Below are positions 11,518 to 21,900 of a stretch of 64,000 nucleotides of DNA, in pieces. Source of the stretch: Micropterus salmoides. Taxonomy: Eukaryota > Chordata > Actinopteri > Centrarchiformes > Centrarchidae. Below the pieces are notes generated by a model. The model did not search any database. It saw only the letters and a program-made list of their open reading frames with translations, and had not been told where the DNA came from. Position 1 is the first letter of the stretch. Each line of letters begins with the position of its first letter. Position numbers and translations under genes: made by a program. The DNA is taken from assembly GCF_014851395.1 (NCBI RefSeq), contig NW_024041150.1:6077508-6141507 (forward strand), read 5' to 3'.

Positions 11518-14500
11518 ATGGAAGGTCTCCACATGGACAACACCTCTCATCAAAGCATCATCTACAACTACCACAGTTACAGCCACTTTTCACTCATCAC
11601 ATCTATGCTGACATGCATAATCATCGCCACCGGCCTCTTGTTGACCCTCATGGCCATCAGTGCTCTTTATTCTATGGTATGTACATTCTGAATGAGAGTT
11701 TTTTATTTCCTGTCTGTGTGGTGTGTCTGTCCTACAGTCTGTCTGTCTGTAAAGGATCTGGATCTGGTTTGGGGGCTAGGTCCCCTGGGGGCTTACAGGA
11801 ATAATCTACTGCATAATTAAAATGTCCATGAAGCTGATTGGACCCTAAACAGATGCAGTTTCCATGTGTGGCTCCATCCAGCCTTCTCTTAAACTGTTGA
11901 GGTTAATGGCACCATTTAGTTACAGCTCAAGACAAACATCAAACAGTCAGAGCAGTTTGTGCCGCAGTATTTGATTGTTTTTTATTAAAACACTCACTCT
12001 TCCACAAACACAAACGGAGCAAGTGTTCATTGTTTTTTTGTTGTTGTTTTCTTTCCTGCTATTATTACTGATTGACTATTGATTTTATGAATTGTACTTC
12101 ATTTTTACCTGACGCTTTGGCAACATTGTCTTTGTTCCATTCATGCAGAGAGACAGAGGTTTATAATAACTTTATTTAATGCACCTTATTATTATGTTTC
12201 TCTACAAACTGACAGGTGATAAATTGTGACTTCAGTAAATCCAGTTAAAGCACTAAAGATGCAAGCGGCGTTGGTTGGGCCCTCGCCAGCAGTAACTCAG
12301 GACCCGTCGGGAGAGAGTGGCGTGAACGTAATGTTTGTAAAAATACTGAATACTGATCTTATAAATACATGTGCAGAAAAACAGTAGTTCAAAGGTCAGG
12401 ATTTACTTGCTTTATTTTTTTTATTTCAGCTGGTGCGTTAAGAAACGTGTTTGTAGATGTGTTCAGGGCGGGACTCTTATCGAACGTGTAAAACTTACAG
12501 ATGTGAGCTTATACAGTAAAGTTACAACAATACCCGAAAACTCCCCAGTTTTACAACATGGCTTCATCAATGTGCTAAGGGTTTTTTGGGACAGTTTTGA
12601 AGTTGATACGTCCAACTTGCTAGCAGTAGTACATTACAGCATAAAACGTGACATTTCCTGTTGCCAGCAGGTGGCGCTATGACTTTGAGGGAATAGGTGC
12701 GTTTGACTTCATGCGGCGTGCGCAGCGCTGACTTAACGTGATGCATGCTGGTTAGAAATCGTGTCCGACTTTAGCCGGCGCTGCAAAACGTCACCATGTC
12801 ACATGACATTAAATCCTCGCGGGAGCAAGGCGACTGCAGGCGCCGAGACCGACGGCCGCAGTTGTTTTTCTCAGGCTGCATAAAGTTGGAACCACAATAT
12901 TACCTGGTCATTGATCTCAGCTCCCAGTAAGCTCACGCAGGTAGAATATGTCCGACTTTACGGCGCCGTTTTTATACCCCGCCACTGCAGTCAGCTGCAA
13001 CTCACGTTAGACTATGAAGTCGGCGAAAGTCAGCTGCCGTCATCTTGAATGCACCTAATGTTGGCATGTGGCTGTGTTCAGGGCGGGACTCTTATTATAC
13101 ATTTTAAATTTGGTGCAGATGTGAGCATGTATATTGAAGTTAGAACAACTTCCTGTTCGTCCTGGCCAAAAATGACCATTAAACACAAAATGGCCGACTT
13201 CCTGTTGGGTGTCAGACATCGCTCCAAAAGGCTTTTTTGTACAGTGGGTACGGAAAGTATTCAGACCCCTTTAAATTTTTCACTCTTTGTTTCATTGCAG
13301 CCATTTTCCAAAAATCTAAAAAGTTCATTTTATTTCTCAGTAATGTACACTCAGCACCCCATCTTGACAGAAAAAAACAGAAATGTAGAAATTTTTGCAA
13401 ATTTATTAAAAAAGAAAAACTGAAATATTACATGGTCATAAGTATTCAGACCCTTTGCTCAGTATTTAGTAGAAGCACCCTTTTGATCTAATACAGCCAT
13501 GAGTCGTTTTGGGAAAGATGCAACAAGTTTTTCACATCTGGATTTGGGTATCCTCTGCCATTCCTCCTTGCAGATCCTCTCCAGTTCTGTCAGGTTGGAT
13601 GGTAAACGTTGGTGGACAGCCATTTTCAGGTCTCTCCAGAGACGCTCAGTTGGGTTTAAGTCAGGGCTCTGGCTGGGCCATTCAAGAACAGCCACGGAGT
13701 TGTTGTGAAGCCACTCCTTCGTTATTTTAGCGGTGTGCTTAGGGTCATTGTCTTGTTGGAAGGTAAACCTTCGGCCCAGTCGGAGGTCCAGAGCACTCTG
13801 GAAAAGGTTTTCGTCCAGGATATCCCTGTACTTGGCCGCATTCATCTTTCCCTCGATTGCAACCAGTCGTCCTGTCCCTGCAGCTGAAAAACACCCCCAC
13901 AGCATGATGCTGCCACCACCATGCTTCACTGTTGAGACTGTATTGGACAGGTGATGAGCAGTGCCTGGTTTTCTCCACACATACCGCTTAGAATTAAGGC
14001 CAAAAAGTTCTATCTTGGTCTCATCAGACCAGAGGATCTTATTTATCACCATCTTGGAGTCCTTGCAGTCCTAAACTAACAAACCCACATTGAATGAAGA
14101 ATAACTCCTCAACCATTTGCCCTGATACGCATAATTCTGGTCTCCTTTGAAGTAGAACCATCAAATCAGAAGAACCACCAAAACCATCATAAGATAGATT
14201 ATAATGCAACTGAACATATTTTAATACACCTGGAACGCAATTGTAACTGTAAATGATGAAATGATGAAAATAAACTAAAATACAACAGTTATCATACAAT
14301 ATTTTAAAAATACACCAGGAAATATTTACTTGACTTTTATTTAATTTTAATTACTTTTGTCAACAACTGAGCTATTTTTGGTCATTTGAGTGATGAGAGC
14401 TACACATCTGATCTCAGGGGGAGATTAGTTTTGGTCTGAGAGGTTGGACGTGAGGAGACGTTGTGATTAGAGATAACCAGGTGCTTTTTGCAGCCATGTA

Positions 14501-17500
14501 CAGTGATTTCAGAGCGATTTCTGTTGTGATATAGGCTCCTTTAGATGCTTGGTGTTTGATGGGTGTTTTGGATGTGGATAAAAATAGTTGGGCTGAGCTT
14601 CTAGCTGAGCCTTCTAGCTTCACAGAGGTGTGTAGCATGTGTAGAATAGAGCCATACTATTCAGCAACCCTCTACCTATTTCCATGGCAAGGACCCAATC
14701 TCACCTGATCTCACTCACTCCTCAATGGTCTACTTTATAAACTCCACCTATTCCCTTTGTTCTGGCTGGCAGCAACACAAACCACATGTGAGGGCCCTCT
14801 GTCTCTGTGATTCAGATATACATCTAAGGTTGTGTGTGATAAAGTGAGTTTATTGCCTTTTCGTATTTACTGGTTATTTGTAAACTTGATGTGATTGAAT
14901 AATCTACATATTAGTAGATGCTCTGTTCCTCCGTTTGATTGTTTGCCTTGAGACTACAGATATCACATTGTGTGTAAGTGTGCAGTGCACATGGTTTGTT
15001 AATTGTAGTTCTTATGGAAAGGCAGTAAACATTATAACTTAACTTAGACCATGATGAATTTCTTATATTGTTATATAAATGTCTTTGTTATGTAGTACTT
15101 TATCATTTCAGTAGTGGTAGGCCTACCCTTCAGCCCCTTTGGTTAGAGTACTAATGTTTATTGATTGTTAGGCACCTAGTTGTTAAGTTAAATGTTATAC
15201 AATAATAAATAAAGAAAGAAGAATTACAATACAGTAAACCAAAGTTAAATGTTATACATTGGTTTACTGTATTGTAATTCTTCTTTATTTCTTTATCATT
15301 TTGTAGAAAACCATAACCGTCAAGCCTCATCATCAGCTGTTGCTCTTCATGTGTGAATAGTGGCAATAAATGGCTTAAACAGAATCATTTGCCCCCTTGT
15401 GCACTTATCGATGTACCATGGTTACGATCAAACTCCTGTGAACCGAATATAGAAAGATTTTACAGCATGCATAGGGTTATGCAATACTAGTTTCAGACAC
15501 TAATTTTCCATTTGCATTTTGCGCAAAAATCACCTGCTGCCCCCAGTAGAGGGGGCGTTGGTGTGCAACAGGTTTTAACATGTCTCCAGTACTTATTTGA
15601 GCGATCCTCCCAGAAAAGCATTTACAATGAGGAGAGATTCAGAATGCTTCATATCTGTGGCTGAAAATCTGCTGCAGAAGCTGCAGGAAATCTGGCCCTT
15701 ATGGTGCTTTCAGACCAAAAGTGCGAGTGAGAAATTCGCATGACGCTGAGTCGCGATAGCCTATCTACTTTGAGATTGTCCGTACGTCACCAACTGCTTC
15801 AGAGCGTTGTGTGGAGAGATCCAGGCAGAGCGGGCAATTGAAAATCTGCTGCCCAACTAAGAGCTGCTACACTTGGGGGAGAGAAGCAGGGAGCAGCGCT
15901 CCAGCTTTTGGACAAATAAAACACCCGTGGTCGGACTGGATTCTGCTCTGACAACTAGGCCGTTTGCTTGCGGGAGGAGCTCGGAGTTAACTACTTTTAT
16001 TAAATCAGCTTTTTACTTTAGTTTTTGGGACTACAATGTTGATTTATCTTCACTCGAGCTTCTCAGCAGCTGGCTTCCGTGCACATCCGGTCCCACTGTT
16101 GTTAGCTTCGTTTGGCACTACTTCATATTTATATAAAATTGGACATTGCGGGGAGAAATTAAAGCGAGGAGGTTGAACCACCTGGTGAGTTTAGAAAACG
16201 TGTATGGAATTTATTCCAGCTATCGTACTTTACTGTGACTAAGTTAGCATTGCATAGCCCTGATCGATCCGAACTCGAATTTTAGAAGACCTGACAAAAC
16301 ATGAATTTATATTTTTAACAAATCGGCATCATATTGTAGTTATTTCGGCATCAGTTTGACCCCTTTATTGCTATTTAATCACAGCAAAATGTTAACTTTG
16401 GGTTCATACAGCTGTAGTAATGGCGAGTTGTGTTTATTCGCGTTATCGCGTTGTGTGTGAACACTCAGCAGTTGTCCAGTGATAAAACCCCCACGAGGAG
16501 AGCATTGCGTGGATTAAATTCGCGTTTGGTCTGAATGCAGCATTAGTCTTGTTCCTGCAGTGATTGGCCAGTGGGTCATATCTGAGATTTCTGTTGGATG
16601 AAAAAGTCAGAAATGGCTCTGACTGCAGCTGCTGGGCAGAGCAAGATGACAGATTTGGGAGGAGGTGGACTTCACAACATGTTTCCAACTGCTTGTTGAC
16701 TTTTACCAATGTTTTCCTGCAGGTGAGAAGTGATCATGTTGCTCCCATCTACCTCATCAACCTTCTCATTACCGACATCCTTCAGCTCTGCTGCATGATC
16801 GTTGCGCTGGCACAACCTGAGGATGAGAACATATCTCTCATCTTTGTATATATTTACCTCTCGGGTCAGATTGCCAGTGTTTACTTCATGGTCTGCGTCG
16901 CCCTGGAAAGGTATCTATCTGTCTATCCAGTATGTGTGGAGCTCCTTCTGTGTCTGAACATTATATTAGTTTATAACTCTGAAGCTCCTCAAAGACTTTG
17001 TGTCCATCTTGTATTACAGGTATTTGGTCATCGCCCACCCACTGTGGTACCGCTTCAGACGATCCATCAGGAGCTCTCTGGCGGTCTGTGTTGTGGTCTG
17101 GGTCCTTTCTCCTGTCTGTAACATCTTTATCTTATTTTCAATCACAGACATAATCTTCCCCGTCGTCCTCCTCCTTCCCTTCCCACTGTTAATCTTCTCC
17201 CTGGTTGGGACCCTCAAAGCCCTGTCTGCTTCCACCTCAGTCCCCTCTGATGAAAAACGAAGAATTGTGGAAATTTTGGTTCTGGTGCTGCTTATTTACA
17301 CGCTGCTGTTCCTGCCCAGAATCATTTGGTACCTGGAAGTACTGGTACTAAAGAATGACGAGACTCTCAACAACCTGTCTCTCATGTTAGTTAGGTTCAG
17401 TCCTCTTGGAGACTTATTTCTGTATGTCTTTATGAGGAAAAGGACCCCAGACAAGCTTTTGGGCTCTGGGTGTTGCTGCAGGATGAACAGCAATGATATC

Positions 17501-17518
17501 AGCAGTCCACCAGTATGA
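11518..17518 (+). CDS. Rhodopsin-like (class A) GPCR, receptor A1; exons 11518-11676, 16723-16910, 17020-17518
   Basis: Predicted 281-residue seven-helix plasma-membrane receptor. Exon 1 (53 codons, one N-glycosylation site NTS at 8-10) ends after TM1 at ATG/GTATGT. Exon 2 holds TM2-TM3 (ITDILQLCC with Asp 2.50; ALER). Exon 3 starts inside the Arg codon (YLVIAHPLWYRF) and holds TM4-TM7. Seen: Trp 4.50, LLPFPLL in TM5, LLFLP in TM6, SPLGDLFLYVF in TM7, and a CCC cluster in the tail suited to palmitoylation. The style resembles the delta group (GPR4/P2Y/PAR-like), but I cannot name the orthologue or ligand. The short N-terminus lacks the Tyr/Asp-rich start of its neighbours. The start is the ATG in the position conserved among copies. 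Intron 1 (5.0 kb) holds a truncated Tc1 and a Harbinger-like insertion; intron 2 is 109 bp. All splice sites are GT-AG and frames are open, so it is probably functional. Confidence 0.85.
12243..12700 (+). repeat. Dispersed repeat ('gcaagcggcgttgg' family), with a second piece at 13060-13235
   Basis: The segment starts AAAGATGCAAGCGGCGTTGG and contains GTGTTCAGGGCGGGACTCTT. The latter motif recurs at about 13074-13095 and, with the same start, at 37312-37470. It is a frequent fish intergenic repeat that I cannot assign to a named family. The Tc1 element at 13242 is inserted in its second piece. Confidence 0.5.
13242..14070 (-). mobile_element. Truncated Tc1 transposon with open C-terminal transposase frame
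   Basis: The left end CAGTGGGTACGGAAAGTATT follows a TA at 13240-13241. The minus-strand frame 14052-13459 (197 residues) is the C-terminal part of a Tc1 transposase: first catalytic Asp in LWSDETKIELFG, GGGSIMLWGCFSA, second Asp in FQQDNDPKHTAK, and the DDE Glu in SPDLNPTERLWRDLK. The N-terminal helix-turn-helix DNA-binding half and the other terminal repeat are missing, cut at about 14070. The retained part has no stop, unlike the full-length relative at 39236-40868, but the element cannot be autonomous. Confidence 0.9.
14071..14330 (+). repeat. Dispersed repeat, inverted partner at 21.5-21.9 kb
   Basis: Blocks such as AATAACTCCTCAACCATT, CATAATTCTGGTCTCCTTT, ATAATGCAACTGAA and TAACTGTAAAT appear in the same order on the minus strand of 21535-21900. 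It joins the broken end of the Tc1 at 14070, suggesting a rearrangement or a later insertion there. Confidence 0.6.
14331..15214. other. Intron 1 of A1, no feature recognised
   Basis: AT-rich sequence with no recognisable protein or RNA. It ends at a strong hairpin (15215-15286). Confidence 0.4.
15215..15286. repeat. Perfect 27-bp inverted repeat (hairpin), 18-nt loop
   Basis: Arm 15215-15241 and arm 15260-15286 are exact reverse complements, separated by 18 bases. The 14-mer AGTTAAATGTTATA occurs just outside the left arm (about 15187) and again in the loop (about 15244). It could form a cruciform in DNA or a stable stem in the A1 pre-mRNA. No function is implied by sequence alone. Confidence 0.8.
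15702..16542. mobile_element. Non-autonomous PIF/Harbinger-like element, 841 bp
   Basis: The termini TGGTGCTTTCAGACCAAA and the complement of TTTGGTCTGAATGCAGCA are imperfect inverted repeats. The element is flanked by TTA at 15699-15701 and 16543-16545. The paralogous intron of B1 (about 26737) reads CTGGCCCTTAGTCTTG with a single TTA and no insert, which is the empty site. A TTA target duplication is characteristic of the PIF/Harbinger superfamily. No transposase frame is present; the open frame 15873-16136 resembles nothing known. Confidence 0.85.
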
Positions 17519-17807
17519 ATGATGACATTTCCACAGTCAGCTTCATGTAGGCAGAGAAAGAGGGAGAGAGAAACATTACAGAGACATCAGCATAAGAAGC
17601 ATGAGCTCCTGAAGATATTCAGCTTTTTGTTTTAAAATGTGATAAACTTTTATTTTTCTGACCAAAACTGAATAATGAATAATTGTTTAAAGGAAGTACC
17701 TTCCTGGAAACAAGAAAAACAGCTGAGGACTTGGGAAAATCCTGCTCAACTGAAAAGCCCAGCAGCAAACCTGACCAGATGCCAAACTGACAGTTAGCTT
17801 GACTGAG

Positions 17808-18725
17808 TCAAACAACAAGCTAGCTAACAAGAGCTAGTTTAAACAACAAGCTAGCTAACAATAGCAGAGTCAAACAACAAGTTAGCTAACAATAGCTAAT
17901 TCAAACAACAACAAGCTAGCTAACAAGAGCTAATTCAAAAAACAACAAGCTAGCTAACAACAGCTAATTCAAACAACAAGCTAGCTAACAACAGCTGGTT
18001 CAAACAACAACAAGCTAGCTAACAACAGCTGGTTCAAACAACAACAAGCTAGCTAACAACAGCTGGTTCAAACAACAACAAGCTAGCTAACAACAGCTGG
18101 TTCAAACAACAAGCTTCAAATAACAAGCTAGCTAACAACAGCTGGTTCAAACAACAACAAGCTAGCTAACATCAGCTGGTTCAAACAACAAGCTAGCTAA
18201 CAACAGCTAATTCAAACAACAAGCTAGCTAACAACAGCTGGTTCAAACAACAACAAGCTAGCTAACAACAGCTGGTTCAAACAACAACAAGCTAGCTAAC
18301 ATCAGCTGGTTCAAACAACAAGCTTCAAATAACAAGCTAGCTAACAACAGCTGGTTCAAACAACAACAAGCTAGCTAACATCAGCTGGTTCAAACAACAA
18401 GCTTCAAATAACAAGCTAGCTAACAACAGCTGGTTCAAATAACAACAAGCTAGCTAACAACAGCTGGTTCAAACAACAACAAGCTAGCTAACAAGAGCTA
18501 GTTTAAATAACAACAAACTAGCTAACAACAGCTGATTCAAACAACAAGCTTCAAATAACAAGCTAGCTAACAACAGCTGATTCAAACAACAACAAGCTAG
18601 CTAACAAGAGCTGGTTCAAACAACAAGCTATAAATAACAAGCTAGCTAACAACAGCTGATTCAAACAACAACAAGCTAGCTAACAACAGCTGGTTCAAAT
18701 AACAACAAGCTAGCTAACAACAAGC
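17808..18725 (+). repeat. 34-bp minisatellite in the A1 3' region
   Basis: Roughly 27 imperfect copies of a unit containing CAAGCTAGCTAACAACAGCT followed by a GGTTCAAACAACAA-type segment. A longer variant carries an additional AAGCTTCAAATAA insert and recurs several times (near 18110, 18320, 18400, 18545), giving a second periodicity. The array lies between the A1 stop codon and its displaced poly(A) region. Confidence 0.9.
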
Positions 18726-18794
18726 TCAACAGTTGTTAAGGAGTAGTAGCTGCGCTGCAGGGCACATGGATTCAGCCACAGTTTGTTACAAGGT

Positions 18795-20350
18795 CATTGT
18801 ACAGCACAAGGCTGCATAACAAAACGAAATTTGTATTTCCTGCATGCTACACACACATCATATAATACAGTGTATGCCTATATTAAAATATGGTAACCTA
18901 TGAAATAAAATAAAATAAAACACAATACAGTTATTTATATACATACTATACAACCCGAACATTCGACAGTGAATTTTTTGAATTTGCATCTGGGCTGAAT
19001 GTAAACAGCAGTAACCAGATGATGATATGAAAGTTTCATCTTCAGTCCATCTTGACTGTGTTCATGCACCAAGCATCATCAATGTAAAACAGTCCACTTC
19101 CTCTCATCTTACCCGAGTCTTGAGCTGACAGCATTGAACATGGACCACCTGCCGAGTGCTTGATCCGGGATGTTGATGGGGCAGGTCTCAAGCTGTCTTC
19201 AGATGTCCCAGAATTCCTATTTTGTCCAGACTGGATCTTTAGTAGCAGAACCTAACCCTCCTCTCCTGGCTCTCTCCAGCCGCCGTGGTGCCTGGTCCAG
19301 TTGTTTGGGCCGGGTGGATCGTGGTCTGCTGCTCTTTAATCCTAAAAAAACGTCTTCATCTTCCAATGACTGGATTTATGTCAGAGGTAACGCATGTTTT
19401 GGCAATAAAGCCGGAAAAAACAGATAAAAAAACAAGTGTAGTGAAGTTTGAAGGAGCTACCGACTGCTGCTTCTACAAGCGCTGCAGTGACCTGCCTCAT
19501 CAACATCCCGGATCAAGCACTCAGCAGGTGGTCCATGTTCCAAGCTGTCAGAGCAAGAGTCTGGCAAGATGAGAGGAAGTGTTTTCTACATTGATGATGT
19601 TTGGTACATTGATGATGCATGAACACAGTCAAGATGGACTCTCTGTGTTGAAAACGGGCTCGGACAGGACAGCGAGGCATCGAGTGTTGTTCGAAACGGC
19701 TCCAACGATCTCTTCCTGTTGTTTAAGATGCCTTCAAACTGCCCCCGTAACAGCCGATGGTGACTTGATGCTGCCTTTACCCATAAACCAGCGCGGTTGC
19801 AGCCGGCGTAGCTTTTGAAAACTGGTCAAGATGGCGGACAAACAAGTGGAATTTGTACACAAATATACATTTTTAAAGGTTTTTAGTAGTTTTCTCGCTT
19901 CGATTTATGAAAAGTTAGTGAGAACTAAACACTGAACTATCATAGTAGCCCGTGACTGTAACCAACCAAGTTTGTTCAGTATGATTTCTGAGGCGTCTGT
20001 TAGCCATATGGCTTTTAAATATCTAGTTAGCTGACGATAAGGCTAGCGTCTCTTTTAACAGCCAGAAGAAACAGAAGATGGCGTGCTGACGTCACATGAT
20101 GCTGTTAGTGCAGCCCTAGAAGGCTGTCCGAAACTACTGTTAACAGAGACTTCACTTGAAAGTGATGCCTTCTGAGGCAGCTGCCCTCCGTTTCAAACAC
20201 AGCCATAGTATATAAATAACTGTATTGTTGTATTTTATATGTTACCATATTTTAATATAGGCCTACACTTAATTACATGTTGTGTGTGTAGCACAAAGGA
20301 ACTACAAATTGTGTTTTGTTATGCAGCTTTGTGCTGTATAATGATAAAAA
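18795..20350. mobile_element. Foldback-type element with nested long inverted repeats
   Basis: The outer arms 18795-18950 and 20205-20350 are reverse complements (for example TATTAAAATATGGTAAC on the left and GTTACCATATTTTAATATA on the right). The inner arms 19045-19186 and 19495-19645 are also reverse complements (AACATGGACCACCTGC / GCAGGTGGTCCATGTT; TTGATCCGGGATGTTGATG / CATCAACATCCCGGATCAA). The two pairs are not concentric, because about 550 bp lies between the inner and outer right arms. No transposase is seen, and open frames in it are short. Confidence 0.75.
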
Positions 20351-20390
20351 ACCTTGTCTCTGTCCACAGACACAGGTGGAGACAGGCTGT

Positions 20391-20500
20391 GTAAGTAAGT
20401 AAAATTTATTTATATAGCATTTTTTACAGATAAAATCACAAGGTGCTTCACAGTATAACAATAAAATACAATTCTTGTTAGACACCAGAAACACATTGAC
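20391..20500 (+). repeat. LINE 3'-tail-like repeat
   Basis: AAATTTATTTATATAGCATT followed by CACAAGGTGCTTCACAGTA is a standard fish non-LTR retrotransposon tail motif. A similar but weaker tail lies at 24960-25035. Confidence 0.5.
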
Positions 20501-20518
20501 ATATTACAGACAATGTGT

Positions 20519-20695
20519 CTTGCTCTGGTTCACTGTGATGGCTTCAACACATGGAAATAAAATGTGTTTTATTAGTTTGGAGCTGGAAGTTGATGTCTGT
20601 CATTATTCTCCTTTAATCCCAGAAGCAAAGCAGATATTATTTTAGATGAACTGAGCTCATTCTAGCCGCCTCGCTGTCTTCTTCCTAAATCTTTA
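20519..20695 (+). other. Displaced 3' UTR end of A1, with poly(A) signal
   Basis: From CTTGCTCTGGTTCACTGTGA, through CAACACATGGAAATAAAATG, to the CCTAAATCTTTATTT stretch, this matches the B1 3' flank (27940-28064 plus 28435-28492). In B1 it lies about 230 bp after the stop; here it is 3.0 kb after. The minisatellite and foldback element have been inserted between. AATAAA falls at about 20556. Confidence 0.65.
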
Positions 20696-20999
20696 TTTGG
20701 ACTGTTGTTTGGATGTTTAACTCAGGGAGAGCATCTCAACACGTCTTTAGCACTTTGTACTTTCTCACACACATTTTAATTTAGTTGTTTACTAATGTAT
20801 GTTTACCCAAAGCTATGTTTGTTTTGTATTTTTGTTATTTTGTGTAAGTATAAGTACTTGTATAAGTTAGTAAATAAGAAAAATACGTGTGTAATTTCTG
20901 GTGTTTTAGTGATGTGATTCAGAGCAGCTGTTTTGGAGCAGCTGTTGTGTTTTTGGCAATATGGATAAAATCTTAAACCACAGTTTATGTCAGTTTCTA

Positions 21000-21534
21000 T
21001 GAAATTGTACATTTTCTGGAAATCCAATAAAAATCAGTTTGTAGACCAAACTGTGAATGTTTGTCTTTGAGCAACTCAGTGAATTAAAAGCTGACAAATG
21101 AAGGTTCAACAAAATCTCTGCTGGTTGACAAATCTCTGTTGTCTATATGAACATAAAGCCCAACCTGCTGTTAGCAGGGAGGCATCCTGCACTTTCTGAC
21201 CAAATGAGGTTTCCTCACAACTCTTAAAGTTTTCAGACTTTTTTAGATAATAATTTGGGGCAGAAATGATAAAGTGTGACAGGGACAGTCACAACAGATC
21301 AGACCAACATGTTTCAGTAGAAGTTAGTAAAGTCTGCTGTATGTTTCCCCTTTTTAACCTTTAGCTCATTATTAGCTGAGATCCAACAAGAACAAGCAGA
21401 TTTCCCAAACTGTCAGACTGCTTCTTTAAATACCTTGGCTTTCTGCAGGGGACACTTTGGAAACTAGCAAACTGCTAAAAAAGATAACTCCCAATAAAAA
21501 TAAACATTTCAACAGTAAATATTGCCAAAATATG
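21000..21534. other. No feature recognised
   Basis: AT-rich DNA with no coding or RNA signal. Confidence 0.4.
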
Positions 21535-21900
21535 ACATTCGCCTGGTATATATTTTTTAAAATTGATGTGTTGTATTTTAGTTTATTTTCATCAAATTTA
21601 CAGTTACAGTTGCATTCCAGCTGTATTAGAAGACATTCAGTTGCATTATCATGTGTTTGAAGATGGTTTTGATGGTTTATTGCATTAAACTATAGCTTGC
21701 AGGCGAGGATGAAAATATCATACTTTTCTTTATTGTATCTCCATTTAGTCTGTAATGGTAAAATAAATATGTCAGTTACCAATGGATTTATATTCCTTAG
21801 CTTCTGATCTTTAAAAGGAGACCAGAATTATGCATCTAGGCCTAATGGTTGAGGAGTTATTACTGATTACTGGGTTTGTTATTTTAGGCGTTTTTCCTAG
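21535..21900 (-). repeat. Dispersed repeat, inverted partner of 14071-14330
   Basis: Contains, on the minus strand, the same ordered blocks as 14071-14330 plus about 100 bp that are missing there. A longer relic of the same repeat family. Confidence 0.6.

Noticed and set aside
16564..17121. 185-codon open frame as a separate gene
   Set aside because: It runs through the exon 2 donor and intron 2, losing the receptor frame after ALERYL. Comparison of the four copies and the GT-AG signals supports splicing at 16910/17020.
17808..18725. CRISPR-like repeat array
   Set aside because: Units are contiguous with no unique spacers and the genome is a vertebrate's; it is a minisatellite.
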